A stretch of DNA of 64,000 bases from Isoetes taiwanensis. Taxonomy: Eukaryota; Streptophyta; Lycopodiopsida; Isoetales; Isoetaceae. Location of the stretch: the NCBI GenBank assembly GCA_021234155.1, contig JAJEKV010000005.1, positions 16,094,826 to 16,158,825 of the forward strand, given 5' to 3'. The notes under the pieces were generated by a model. The model searched no databases. It was not told the DNA's origin and worked only from the letters and a program-made list of their open reading frames with translations. Positions 1 through 12,093 of this stretch are shown here, one piece after another. The translations under genes were made by a program, and so were the position numbers. The stretch's first letter is position 1, and the number at the start of each line of letters is the position of its first letter.

Positions 1-147
1 TGCATCCTGACATACTCATCCGACAGACTGTATTTTGATTAATTAAGCAAATCAGTATTCGCACTTTATTAAGCTTGGCAATATTTGGCATTGTTGATGC
101 CTTCACATATCCTCCCAATCAACACCAATCACAGAGAAGATCTAGAA

Positions 148-196
148 GAAAAAGAAGAAGAAGAAGAAGAAGAAGAAGAAGAAGAAGAAGAAGAAA
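148..196. repeat. GAA/AAG trinucleotide microsatellite
   Basis: A run of about 15 GAA units, seen directly. It encodes poly-Glu on one strand and poly-Leu on the other, so the short reading frames across it are artefacts of the repeat. Confidence 0.95.
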
Positions 197-239
197 CACT
201 ACAAGGAAAAAAGGGGGCCATTTTGCGTCTACAATATAG

Positions 240-462
240 CAGCATACATATGTGCCATTACACCTGCATCCACCCTCGCATTGATTGCAAACACAAATAT
301 AGCTCCGGCATATCCGCATCTGTGCAAATTAGCCGCATAATTGTAGCCTCATCTGTATCTGCAACATAGCAATATGGAGATGCGCCATTAATCTGCGTCT
401 GCCCACGCACTGATTATCAACACAACTCAAGCTCTAGCAGATCCGCATCTGCAAATTAGGTA
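240..462. repeat. Two-copy degenerate tandem repeat, about 130 bp period
   Basis: The block starting tgtgccatta at 251 recurs as tgcgccatta at 381, and the following stretches (cgcattgatt at 277, cgcactgatt at 406; both ending in ...ccgcatctg...aaattag) align with scattered substitutions. I see no coding function. Confidence 0.7.
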
Positions 463-1159
463 CTGCTGCTATCTAGATTGACATTTGAAAAAGAGGCTAT
501 AATATTCGACTCATTCCAGACGTCATCAGGCACAATAAACATCTCTTGTACTAATGATGATAGCTCGTGGTCAAAACTCATTGGGTGCATATCAATCAGT
601 ATTGTATTACTAGTTTATTGGATCTAAAGCTAAGAAGATGGATCCATCGAACATGGAAACTCATTTTCTCTCTATTTCACATGCAAATTGTCATGGTGAT
701 TAGAGAGACTACGCCAATGTTTTTAGAGCAAACACAAAGAATGATTCCATACTGGTATTAAAAGACAAATGTTTAAAACTAAGGCTTTGTCGAACTTCTA
801 CAATAGTGCGACCAACCTAAAATCTTCTAAGAAATATTCATAGATATAGGGTAATTATAAACATATGCAAAGAAGGCACTAAAGGCTATAAATTTACTAT
901 AGAGTAAACAATCAATTTACAAATGGAGGCTTGAAGATGTAAGAGAATATTAATATAGCACTTGAGAGAGAAAAATGAATCACACATATTTGATTACATT
1001 GTAAACAATTAATATAAGAATTTTATGTCTTTCCAAGGTTTAATATAACGATTTTGTGCCCTCAAATCCATCTCTCTATCTTTCATGGATATGCACCACA
1101 CCCTACCATTTGGGCATTACTCTAGAAACTAACATTAATGCATACAAATGAGCATGGCT
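463..1159. other. No recognisable feature
   Basis: AT-rich sequence with only short random frames. I see no domain, terminal repeat or RNA gene here. Confidence 0.5.
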
Positions 1160-1875
1160 CTAAAAGCACCTAATAACTTGACTCATCTTGTGTTCCAGCA
1201 CCACTATTGTCATTTTACAGCTAAGTTTCTCTGTATGCAAACCAGCAAAAAGGATCAATTCCTTTAAACTAGCCAATACAACAAAGATGTGAAAGTTAAG
1301 CTTATCAATATTTATGCCATTTGTCTGACTTGAAGACCCAGACATCCTTAGTGGACTTAAGGTATATTCCCACCCACTGTGTTTCATCTCTGATGCTTCA
1401 ACCTTTCGCAGAGCTTCATCAATAGTTGATAGTTCTGCAAAACATAACTCTGCATATAATGGGTCCCTCAATCCGGCCATAAACTTTCTCGTTATTTCAT
1501 TTTCTGATGGTCCTCCTAGCTGCAATTCTCCCATTTGCACCGCTAAGAAAGAGAACTTGGAGTAGAAGTGGTGTATCCATTCATGTTTCTCTTGCTTGAA
1601 GTGATCCCACTGTCTTTTAAGTTCAGGATAATAATTTGCAGACAAGTTATACGATTCAAGTGCTTTTTTGAAATCTGCCATAATTTCTTCCGTCCTTGCC
1701 ACCATATTCTAGCTATATCTGTCAAGTATTTATCCATGGCTTATAATTTTTGCTCCTCTGTAGTTTTGACTCTTTCAAAGAAACTTTTCCAACTTGCCAG
1801 AAATCCTAAAACTGCTGGGGGGCTTCGTTTATCTCCTACATATGACGGCATTCCTTCAACTTTTTCCAACCATTA
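1160..1875 (-). mobile_element. Ty3-type LTR retrotransposon gag fragment (fossil)
   Basis: The - strand encodes a gag-like region with a DKYLTDIARIWW stretch and the WDHFKQ...EWIHHFYSKFSFLA pattern, followed by EITRKFMAGLRDPLY. This is the usual signature of the retrotransposon gag (capsid) domain. Only the N-terminal/capsid part is present; I see no protease, RT or LTR next to it. It is broken, with a few breaks, and is a remnant cut off near the hAT element on its upstream side. No age can be given without a second LTR. Confidence 0.7.
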
Positions 1876-1889
1876 ATTCTCCTGGTACT

Positions 1890-4080
1890 AGTATTAGGAT
1901 TCGTAGTAAGATATTTAGGTATCCATGAAATGAAACTGTAGCTTATCGACTATAGCTGCACCACTGTTGCGATTCAAAAGCCGCCAGTTTGAGAAGTTAT
2001 ATACAAGTTTGTCAGCCTTCTTATGTAGCAGGTGATTTCGTGTGACACTGTGTATGTACTTATAGACACTCCAATTCCTCTCACTTGCACTATTGAAGGA
2101 TACCAAGGAGATGATAGTCATTGCAAGGACCTATAATGTATCAGTAACTTGTCCGTGGGCTTGCCACCATGCATAAGATTCCATACTTAGTTCCTTCTTA
2201 TGACTCTCCAGTGCGTCTTGAAGCTCTTCATCTGCCCACCTTCCACTCAAGTTCTGGTATTCGGTTAACTGGGCAACGAAAAGCTTGTAGTCCAAGCTAT
2301 TAGAATAATACATTTTTGCAACCTTATTCAACGAACCCATGACTTCTTCATCTGTATGCTGGTCCATATCATGGTTGTGTGGGTCTAAGGCATGTGCGGC
2401 GCCATGAAGGTCATTGTACGACTTCTTTCATCGTACAATGAAGTCCCTGAGCAATGTTGTGCGCTTGGCATTGTCAAAGGGTGCGTTGGGCCCGTCACGT
2501 TCTAGGAACGATTGTATCGAGTGCCAACACCTCCAGACCTTGCCAGTGCTTGCCTTCGAAGAATCAAGGGTTTTGATGGCATGACAAACGGGTTGCATAC
2601 ACCTCACAACATTTTTTACGCCTTTCCAAAATGTCTCCCACCCAAGTATTTCTCGAAGGGCAGCGGCTTGATGCCAGTGTTTTGATGCATTTTTGCCTTT
2701 CTGCCTCCTCTCTCATTCAAAGAAGTTTGTATGGTTGAAGGTCGAGATAATCGGGTCGCGACACCTAAGCACTCTTTCAAGACAAATGTAATTGGAACCA
2801 AACTGAATCTGACCAGAATTCATGAGTGCTAGGGCCTTCTGACGCAATGACTTGTATATGGCGTAAATTGCTGGCTTCTTTGTGATGAATTTCACAAGAC
2901 GACGGGCCCTTTGAATGGGATCTTTGATCAAGTGTGCTGTGAAAACCAGTCCTTGAGCAACAAGTTTAGGCAATGGCATTGGCAGCTGGTGGCGTGCAAT
3001 CTTGGAAATTCGGACTCCAACAATTCACCCGCTAACTTACAATTAGACGCATTATCCACCACAACCTGAAATATTCTCTTCAGTCCAAACTCTCTATCAC
3101 AGCCTTTGTATTCTGAAAAATCCAATCTCCTGTCACCTGATCAGTTTTAGTTTTCACGGTCTTCAAAAACACTTCGCCCCCTGGATAGACGATCATGAAG
3201 TTTATAAGGTGGTCCTTGTTTACATTGCTCCAACCATCAGTCACTCGTGAAGCCAGCCTGGCTTCAGTAACACGACACAACTTCATCTCCACCCTCTCGA
3301 CCATTTTCCCGTGTATTTCATCCACCATTTTGTTACTAGCATGCTTGTATGATGGCAATTTGAAAGCCAACCCCGCTTTGACAACTTCTTGGAAGGCTTT
3401 TTTCATTGCTTTGTGTTCTAAGACATGTGGAGACTGGTCAACCCTCTGTTGCTTAGTCTGTCCTTCCACTATTTCAATTGTCTCTGCCATTCTTTTTTCG
3501 CCCGTACTTAACCCTCCTATCGACCCTAGTCCACCCTCTGGTTGGTACATTGGCGCTGCAGGAGGGGTGGTGTAATTGATCTCTTCTGCTTGGCACGATG
3601 ACGGTCCTTGACTATCCCTTGGATGTATTTTTCTGCTGATGTTCTTTTTTCGACCCAACACTTCAATTACATCTTGCCGTATATCAGCACAAGTTTGCAC
3701 CCCAATTTTAGAGTCCCGTAAAATATGAGCTCGAATTCTTGTCGCATATCCATTTATTGACGTGTACCCACAAAACACACATTGCCACTCATTCTGACCA
3801 AATTCCTTCACAAATCCCCACTCAGGACCTCTCCTTCGACCACCAGTATTTTGACATACAATTCTTCCACGTGCTGCTGCAACCCTCATGGCCCTGCCAT
3901 GACCGAGCGATGGCCATGCACCCCTAGATGATGATGCATGACCACCGGCGGCGGCGGATGTAGATGCATGGCCATCGGTGCTGCCTGATGTAGATGCATG
4001 ACCAGCTGCCATCCCTGCTACTATCTAAAATTACTGTCTCTGCTCTGCTATTCTATAGAGTAAAGACTCCTTAATCGTCC
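1890..4080 (-). mobile_element. hAT-superfamily DNA transposon, broken autonomous copy
   Basis: The extent is set by the transposase-like coding region on the - strand; I could not fix the terminal inverted repeats or the 8-bp target duplication expected for hAT elements. The neighbour at lower coordinates is a gag fossil in the same orientation, so the left edge lies between 1875 and 1915. The right edge lies somewhere after the start codon at 4012. Confidence 0.7.
1915..4012 (-). pseudogene. hAT transposase: BED zinc finger, DUF659, C-terminal dimerisation domain
   Basis: The start at 4012 opens a low-complexity A/G/H/S-rich N-terminus. It is followed by a BED-type finger (CVFC near residue 79, then HILRDSK...C), then a DUF659-type RNase-H-fold core with TDGWSN (3080-4012). 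The core continues in another frame at 2928-3125 with VVVDNASNCK and a CQCHCLNLL segment. The hAT C-terminal signature SERNWSVYKYIHS...RLEKLVY-like (here KADKLVYNFSNWRLL) lies at 1915-2121. Frame changes near 3125 and 2950 and an in-frame TAG at about 2129-2131 make it non-functional as read. Introns could explain some frame changes but not the stop. Confidence 0.82.
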
Positions 4081-4707
4081 GAACTGAAGGCCGATGTGTA
4101 TATATGCGAAGGAGCAAGCTCACTATGCATACGTTACATCGACGTTTCGTTCGAGCATAAGGAGGGAAGGATGGGAACCTATAGGTCTCTAAGGAACAGG
4201 GTAGCAACCCAAGGTCAAAAAACTCTGAGAAGAAGTAATCTCACTTCACATATTCTGGCGTCAGGCCCCGAATGCAAAACCCACATCTCAAAGGCTGACT
4301 GTTTCCCAAGGAGTATGTTGACTCGATCTGATAGTCAACGTTCGAGGCGAGTTTTAGGGCTAAACACGTTTTTCTTATATATAATAATTCACCTGCTCAA
4401 AACAGGCCAAACAGTGGCGCAAAAACTTATTTTGCCTTATTTTTGCGTAAGCGAAACAGTTGTTTCTGCTTACGCAAAATTTTCTCGGCGCCGGAAATGT
4501 TTTTGAACATATTTTTGACGTATTATACTTCAAATTTGTGTCGTATCTTTCAAAAAAGACGTATTTCATATAAAATGTATACAATATTGAACCTATCCCT
4601 GGTTGAAAGTAGGGATGAATCAAGCACATCTAGTTTTTATTTTTTCTAGTTTTGCATGTACTTAGAGCATGATGGTAAAGGACGTTAAAAGCAATTGAAG
4701 TGTATGT

Positions 4708-4719
4708 AGAATGAAGGCC
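4708..4719 (+). repeat. Target-site duplication, left copy (AGAATGAAGGCC)
   Basis: This is identical to 5107-5118, which follows directly after a poly(A) run. The pair brackets the retroposon at 4720-5106. Confidence 0.75.
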
Positions 4720-5079
4720 AAGTTAACGCGCGGAATGACAGTTGCTCTTGTGAGATCTTCATTAGCTTGCATCTTTCGGTGGAGGAGCTTCATATGGTGC
4801 CAGATTTAGGACTTTATCTCTGCTCAATTGATTGCTACTGGGGAAGAGGTTGTGGTCGCTGCTCTAGTACTGATGGAAACTAGTAGTGCCCCACATAGTA
4901 CTTAAAGCAAAGAAGAGGTCGAGGGGGTTTTAACCTAAGTACGTTGATATTTTGTTATGTGTCGTCTTCATGTGTTCTACTTGACTGATATGATTCTTCC
5001 TATCTGGCTCTTGAGGAGTCTTGTAATAAGGTCTTTTGGACCACTTCTATTAATAAAATATAAAAATGCCTTGCCTTCA

Positions 5080-5106
<27 letters not shown>
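4720..5106 (+). mobile_element. Poly(A)-tailed retroposon (truncated LINE or retrocopy), 387 bp
   Basis: The insert ends in about 27 A residues at 5079-5105, has an AATAAA polyadenylation signal at about 5050, and is flanked by a perfect 12-bp direct repeat. These are the marks of target-primed reverse transcription. No open frame longer than chance is present, and I do not recognise the source. It could be the 3' end of a LINE, a SINE-like unit, or a retrocopied transcript 3' UTR. Confidence 0.75.
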
Positions 5107-5110
<4 letters not shown>

Positions 5111-5118
5111 TGAAGGCC
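5107..5118 (+). repeat. Target-site duplication, right copy (AGAATGAAGGCC)
   Basis: Perfect repeat of 4708-4719, immediately downstream of the poly(A) tail. Confidence 0.75.
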
Positions 5119-5570
5119 TTGCATTTGTGTTATCAAATATGAGTATTAATTTAATTTTCAATTTGTGTTTTTTTTAATGTTTATTTTCCATGCAAATTGC
5201 AACTCTTTGCAACAGGGAGTTGCTTGCACTCGTGCAGTATGCCCAGTTTTGCACATACTGCATATTTGCATTACAAACATGCTTGCTCCGTGAACTAAAT
5301 GACCAACAATTCCTTGATGTCAGCATCTATGGATGACGAAGCTCATCCATCCTGAAGTTGTACATGAGCATTACTACAGTTCTTGAAACACTGCATCCAA
5401 ACATTGTCATGATAGTTCTTGTAGCTTTCTTATGCATCAATTAGCTTGTTAGTTATTGTATAATGCTGGTTAAAGAGGTGGATAGCAGTTTGAGCTAATA
5501 TTAATTAATTAACATTATTGTCACACCTTCAGACCCTCAGGTCCATCAGCAAAAAATGAAACAACAGTGT
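5119..5570. other. No recognisable feature
   Basis: AT-rich spacer between the retroposon and the LINE tail. No coding or structural signal was seen. Confidence 0.4.
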
Positions 5571-5578
5571 CAACAATA

Positions 5579-6130
5579 TCAGCAAGGCTCACCCTTAGGC
5601 GAACAAAAATTTATAGCCATTCTATATAGAGGTAAGAGCTCATTTTTGGATTTAAAGTATTCACAACGATATGTTCCAAGCTTCGGTGGAGATAGATCTA
5701 ACAAAAATGAAAAAGAGTCACATGTGATCTCGTGATTTTTTTGGATATGATCAAAGGCTGAGCACCTCATTGATGCATGATCCTCATCCTCCAGTAGTGC
5801 TTCAAGGCAACATGGGCAAAAACGTAGCTCTCTCGCCACTCCTTGCTCTCGCACTCTTTCGATTTCTAGACATGTGAATTAAACCTCAATCTAGCAATGA
5901 GTTGCCGTTTCTTGCGACTAAGCTCCACCTTTAGATAGGCGTGCTCTTCATAAACTACCATAGCATTAACTTCTTGTCTATAGAAGTTTCTCTTTACTCC
6001 AAGATCATCATTTGGCCACATCTTCTATAAAGCTCGCTCAATCACCAATATACGTAGTCCAACATCTGTCTCTGGGAGATCATCAAGATCAATACCCCAA
6101 AAAGTAGCCCACTCTACAAGATGTCTATAT
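5579..6130 (-). mobile_element. LINE remnant: C-terminal end with zinc knuckle
   Basis: On the - strand the sequence reads from a stretch ending ...RQLIARLRFNSH into a CPCC...HASMRC knuckle (CxxC then HxxxxC; about 5770-5830), which is how plant LINE ORF2 proteins end. Upstream are segments such as VNAMVVYEEHAYLKVELSRK. It is broken: a TAG near 6025, a TAG near 5877 and a frame change near 5868. The RT core is not present in this window, so this is only the 3' part. The same kind of knuckle recurs in the LINE at 20.7-22.1 kb. Confidence 0.7.
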
Positions 6131-7536
6131 TAGCCTGCATGACTCTATGTTTGAGACTCTCGCAAAGCCTATTTAGATATCCTTTCATCGTCCATGCTTT
6201 GTATCCTTTGATAATTAAAGTCTGAAGCAAGGCTCCCACCTCCAATGGATACAATCCAGCCTCTGCTAATAACATCTAATGGGGAGTTTGGATTTTCACC
6301 CCCCTAACAAAAACTTCTTTTATACTTGTTCAGTTTCTTCCCATTTTGCCCTGGCCAAACCCGGTCATCTCTAATCATTGTGAAAATCAATTCTCAAATA
6401 TTTATATTGTTTTACCTGTTCCAAAATTTCACCATCAAAATGCATTGTCACTATGTCTCAAGATCCGATAATTATCACCTTTGTATAATTCTCGAGGATG
6501 CTGGCCAGTTCAATTTGCCATAATTCATGAGCTTGTCCAAATAAGCCATAGAAATTGCTATCAAAGAAGGAAAAGGAGGAAGAAAAGCAACACACTCTAC
6601 ATCTAATACAGACAAATAGAATATGTGTGTTATGTGGGCTTTTGAGGGCGTGGTTGCTTGACAACCACCATATTGACATAATAATATCTACTTTGATGAG
6701 AGCGAAAGTTGGTGTGGCGGATATGTTGTTACATTGTTCTTCATGGATGTCAATGTAATTGATAATTTGCTACCAGACGCCTTTTATCCGATGGCAACAA
6801 TCAATTATATTAGCGTATTGGATTGGATTAAAAGTAATGGCTATTTAATAAGTCATCATCCATATTTGTCTTATAGTTCGATGAACAGGTACAAGTAGTA
6901 TTCACCTGGGCTTTGAATTAGCTATTCCTTTTCAATGCTATGGAATGGCCTTAATCATATGACAATGCAGCAAGGTGAGTTAAGTTTCCCATGGTATCTT
7001 GATTGCATTTGCATTTATTTGGTCTAAATGCTAGAATGGGATTGGCAAACCATTTGCCTAATATGATCTTTCTTCTTTAGAATGTATTGTACAGACTTGG
7101 TTTTGGTTCTTCTAGTTAGCTAGCACATATGTTTTCATGGTATTTGTTTTTTGTAGTTTTGCATGCACTTGACGTAAAAATGTATGTATGCATGTAGGTA
7201 AAGGAGAGGTCTTCACCACAATAAAAGCCCAAAATTTAATAATATGAAGAATTTATCCAGTGCGATTGATGTATTAATCAAGAGATTGGAACAACATATA
7301 TGAACTTAAAGCATGTCCTACTGACTAGAACAACTGCCTGGAAGGTATTTTGCAGACTCGAAGAACGTTTATCTCATAAAAAATGACATATTAGAGGATT
7401 ATGTAGGCTAGGAGTTTGTTTGCTAGTTTGAGCTTTTCAAGGAGTCCAATGGGAATTTTGGGAATTTGGGTAGCGTAACATGGCAAAGGTAGAAAATTGA
7501 GATGACAGACGTAATAGAGATGCACTTGTAAGTTTT
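6131..7536. other. No recognisable feature
   Basis: About 1.4 kb between the LINE tail and the large DNA transposon. Short frames only, and no terminal repeats or RNA gene were found. Confidence 0.4.
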
Positions 7537-7540
7537 ATCT

Positions 7541-7561
7541 GAGTAAAAGCACGTTAGGGTG
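7541..7561 (+). repeat. Left terminal inverted repeat
   Basis: gagtaaaagcacgttagggtg at 7541-7561 pairs with the reverse complement of 17168-17188 (gggtgaaagcacattagggtg) with four differences at most. It is preceded by ATCT. Confidence 0.68.
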
Positions 7562-7947
7562 ATAAAATATTGGGTCATTTTAATACATATACATTTTTAG
7601 AAATGTATAATAATTACCGTGAATTTTGGTTTTTTTTTTTCGACCGAAAATAGATATCGAAAATTCCCTCCAATTCTTTCTTCCCCGTTCTTGTTTCTTT
7701 GTCATTTGATCTCTCTGCTTTTACCCTGCGATCCGGCACCTCGATCTCTTGCAAGCGACTAAAGCACGCTCTTCCGAAGTCGCTTGGCCATTCTCGACAA
7801 ATCAAAGGTACAATCGTCTTCTTCCCTAGTTTTTTTCTTTCTGCTTTTAATTTATTACTTTAGGTTTTTGTTTACATGTGCAAGCTCAGATTGTTGCACC
7901 TTTAGGACAATTAAAAGATATTTCTTGTTGCATTGCAGGTATAGACA

Positions 7948-10818
7948 ATGGTAAAGACACCAAAGAAGAGTGATGCCCCCAGCATCGGTCCAGAAAATCT
8001 CCTGGGGCTTCCAAAGCGGGGACACATTTGAAGTCCGGAAGTCTGGAGTTGCGGCAAGGAGGACACGGTATTTTCGCAAAGGGATCCGCGAATATGAAAT
8101 TCAAGGAAAAATTTGCAGAGTACAACTCTTTAGTAGTGACGGAAGTTTGGGGATCTAAGGAACCTACAGTGCAGGGTACAAGGATGAGCCGGGTGAAGTT
8201 GGAAGACCAAGGCAGAATTTTTTAAGTGGTATGAGTTTGCATTCGGTAGGAAAGATGTGCAGAATCACTATGTTCCCTGTATTTTGCTAGAGCATTTGCC
8301 TTACACTTAAAAGGTGAATCAGTTGATTGGGATGATGTTAAAAAACAGCCACGACTAAAAGCAAGGTCAAAGAATCAGGTTTTGGTGAAGTTGTACTGAT
8401 CAAGTCCAAAGAATGCCAAGGGCCACAAGTCCTATGATACTTTCTACAAAAAAGAGGATCCGGCCGGTTTGAATGTATTTCTTGAGAGCAGATCCTCTTT
8501 GAAAGAAAGCATATGTAAGGAGATGCGAGAATTCTGAGGAGGACGAGGCTATGACTATCTGAGACTTTGAAGCATAGGAAGGGGAAAGGCAGTATATTCT
8601 AAGCTAGTCCATGAGGGGAGACTAATTACTTGAATTGGCGATGTCGAGTTGGAGGCATTTCAGCGTGAGATGGATGGAAGTGACGCGGTAGTGCTATGAA
8701 GTTTGAGCACATAAAATGGAAGGTGGAGGATGCAATTGCCTTGAAGAGCAAGCCCGGGGGTAGGATCTAGGTGAGCTTAGCAAGGAAGTGGAAGCAAAAG
8801 CATCTCGAGTTGAGGCGACTAGATTCGAACTCAATTTAAGGTCTTCAAAGAAGAGAGCAATTGAGGAGGGGGACACAAAGATTTTGGAGTTGAGGGAGTT
8901 CTTAGATCACTCCTCGGTCTTTAGCTTGCGCCTCCTCCTCTTTCTTTGGTTTTGATTGCAGAGCGACCAAATGCTGATTTTGATCCCGCACAAATTGCGG
9001 CGGTGTTTTGGTTCCTCCCGGTGGTATTGGCATCTTGGGAGACATCCTTCTTGCCTATTATGTATCTCCTATCTTGCTAGCACAAGGAACAAGCTGCGGT
9101 ACCAGCGCACATGGGATGTGAATCTACCTCGTGCATTGGGGCTGATTGGAAAAGGTAAGCATGCATAATCGATTTCTTTCATGTCTTTCTTTATTAGTTG
9201 GTGTAAGATTGGTAGATGGATATTAGTTAGAAGTTGTGCATTGGTTGTGCATTAATTGTTCTCAGTAGTATATTAATTACATTTGGGTTTTAAAATGTAG
9301 GTTGAAGTGAAGATTTGTAGGGTTGGATCGTTTTGCTTTTCTATTTGGTGTAAACATCATGTTAGTACATGCATATTATTAATGTGCATGATGTGCGGTG
9401 TTGCGGATAATATTGAGGAGTTACTTTTATGTACTAAGAAAATAGGATAAGTAGGTAACGCACATTGTGTGTACATTTGTATAACATGTGGTCTTCTATT
9501 GGGGACATTTTGATACATCTTTGTACTCTATGATACATTTTAATGCAATTACAATTTTCGATAAGCTTTTCTCTGATTGGCTCCAAATACATATATCTAA
9601 TATATCTAATACACTACATGGAATGCATTTATGAATTCTTTTTTCTAGGAAGCTTTCTACATTTGGATGTGGGTACATAAAAGCTACATAGTTACGCAAT
9701 CTGATACGTGGAATACATTTGGAATTGGATTGTACATTGCTTTTTCGGATTGTACATTTCTTTCGATCATCTAGTTATTATTGGTAATGCTTTCATTCTT
9801 GCGGTGACATGGGTAGTATAAAAAGCCCGAGAAAGGTATGTGATATGTGGTTATGGTATTTTCATATGTATTTCAATTTCACCTCATTATCATGATGCCG
9901 GCAAGAACGAGTAGATCCTCCCTGCAAAGACACTTGTTTTTTCAAGTTGTGTAGATGATTATTATGGAGGAAGCATGATAAGTCAACCCTGGTCCACATC
10001 TAGGTCACCTCTGAACATATTCAACACATTTGTAGCAGAGCATGAGAGAGGAGGAAAAGGAACATCAAGTAAGTAATTAGTTTTAAATGAATTTCTTTGG
10101 ATTTTATAAGGAAGCAAATTGAGCTCATTTTTAATAACAGATCTGATTATCACAAGCGAAGCTACAATTGTAGCTTCATATGCACAACAAATTGAGCTCT
10201 TTGAAGCAAAGGGTGAATGTGGCAACACAGGTGTGTGTCCATATTAGTTTAATTTCTACATTTTCTTGATGTTTATGCTGTTGTTGACAATGAGTTATCT
10301 TGTAGTACTGGAACCAGCGAGCGAGGAGAACAATGAAGCCGTCTCGACACTCTAAAGAAAAAGATATTATTGTAGAGGTCTTGACACTCCAAAAAAAAAC
10401 GATTTGAGACAATGTGCAGGAAGGTACCAATTCTAAAGCCAATGCCACATCATCGGACCGAACTTGAAATCTTTGTTTTCAAGTGGTAAGTCAAAAACTA
10501 CTTATTGCATTTAGTTATTGCATGTTCATACATTTTATTATTCGCGAAACAAAGGAAACTAGTGGATCTATGGCCTTAGTTGGAACTACAATCGAAAAGA
10601 TTGAAGAATCATGTAAGATGTGGGAACATATACAAGCTGATGCTGAAGAAATTTTAGTGGATAATGTGGCTACGGATATGAAGGCGGTGGTTGTGGTGAA
10701 GCAAGAGAAGGAGGAGGAATCGAGGATAGAGCAGAATCTGACAGATAGTGGTGTGAGCGAGAAAGAGTCAAGAAAAAAAAAAGATACAAAGGTGTCGCGG
10801 CCAGCTAAAGAGAACTAG
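7948..10818 (+). pseudogene. N-terminal part of the transposon + strand ORF: coiled-coil and Lys/Glu-rich exons
   Basis: An acceptor-like cag precedes an ATG at 7948. The reading then jumps frames: an MKFKEKFAEYNSLVV block near 8090-8170, then a coiled-coil block at about 8697-8920 (LSKEVEAKASRVE...KKRAIEEG...ILELREF). An acidic, Lys/Glu-rich block follows at 10561-10818 with KQEKEEESRIEQN and KESRKKKDTK. Stretches such as 9180-9900 and 10070-10320 look intronic. I do not recognise a named domain before the protease. Frame changes and stops suggest decay; some may be unrecognised introns. Confidence 0.45.
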
Positions 10819-10914
10819 AAGCCCGGACATCGGTTGAGCAATGTAAAGTGTAATTGGATTAGTAAATATGTGTTTTATGCTAGTTACCATTGATGCTTGG
10901 TTTGGTAAAGTGAC

Positions 10915-11883
10915 ATGGATAACCGGACAATGGTTCCATTCTATCCGTTCAAAAGTGAACCTCGATTAAGGTCCGTAAAAATCGTGTGGAGACATTGTTT
11001 AAAGATAGGTACATGTCTAATGAGACATTTAGACATATTCGGAAGGTATGTGAGCAGCACATTGACATCCAAATGGCGAGATGTCTTCTTTTTCTTCCCT
11101 TCAGAAAACTTTTTGACTTATCGGGCAGCATTTAAAAGATTAGCCCTGGATGCTAATAGTATGGGACAGTCAAGCAAAAGTGCAGTTGAGAAAGGGCTAC
11201 AAGGCATTGTTGTTAGTAAATGCCAGTATATTATGGTTCCAGTTCAAGTTGAGGACCATGCCCATCATGTTTTGGTGATTTTTTGTTTTAGAGTTCGCAA
11301 AAATTGCAGTACCACCTCAATGGCTTCTCCCGCCAATTATTGTGTTGAACTCCATGACTAGTATAACATTGGAATGACAAATTCCTAAATATGTGAGCAT
11401 TTTCTTTTCGAAGATATGTACCCACTCTTTGCTTGCTTAAATCTTAGTTGCATGTTCTCATTTGTGTGTGCAGGCTTCATAAGGATGTCATCACATATCT
11501 AACCAACTCTAGCTCACGTAGAGTTGAATTATATGTGAAGAATGCAGTGAAGAAGGAAACTATTCCAGAGGTTCCACAACAACCAGATAATGTAAGCTGC
11601 GGTCTTTATGTGATGGCCTTTATGCAAGCTTTTGTGGATGCCCAAGTGAATTCTAAAAGCATGGTGAGTTGTTCTTATATTTCACATAAATCTTTTGGGA
11701 TGTTTTATTGTAGCGGATCTTAATTCTTGTATTTGTTGCGGTTTTTTTCATCAACATGGTTCGACAAGGATTTTGCACTTAGCGAGAAGAAATGTATTAA
11801 TAAAAGCCATGATTGAATATGGTTTGAGAAGAAGAGATGAGACAAAACAAGTTGTCTTTGGGCTGGGCGCGGAAGAGTGGTAG
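10915..11883 (+). pseudogene. Ulp1/C48-type cysteine protease domain
   Basis: The exon at 10915-11357 holds VPVQVEDHAHHVLVIF (catalytic His region) and CVELHD (catalytic Asp). The next exon, after an intron-like gap ending ...gtgtgcag near 11473, holds PQQPDNVSCGLYVMAF. There the Gln and the Cys at 11598-11600 match the oxyanion Gln and nucleophile of Ulp1/SENP proteases. The exon is followed by GTGAGT. The last piece, 11775-11883, ends LGAEEW. An in-frame TAG directly follows the Asp motif. In cells these proteases cleave SUMO or related tags; in plant transposons their role is unknown. Confidence 0.78.
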
Positions 11884-12093
11884 TTAAACTCATTCTAACT
11901 TATGGAATTTAAAGCTAATTGACTATTGTACTTTGAAATTTATTTGAATAAGAAATTGTTTGCAACGCTTTAATTTCTATCAAGGGTTAAAAACTAGAAT
12001 TAGTTTAGACTTTTTGTCTTATCCTTAGGCTTGGTCGGAGGTTAGATGTATGGCTAACCTAAGCGCCTGGATTACTTACGGGGCTTATTATAT

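Noticed and set aside
119-369. Poly-Glu and poly-Leu ORFs over the GAA microsatellite
   Set aside because: Produced by the trinucleotide repeat; no coding signal outside it.
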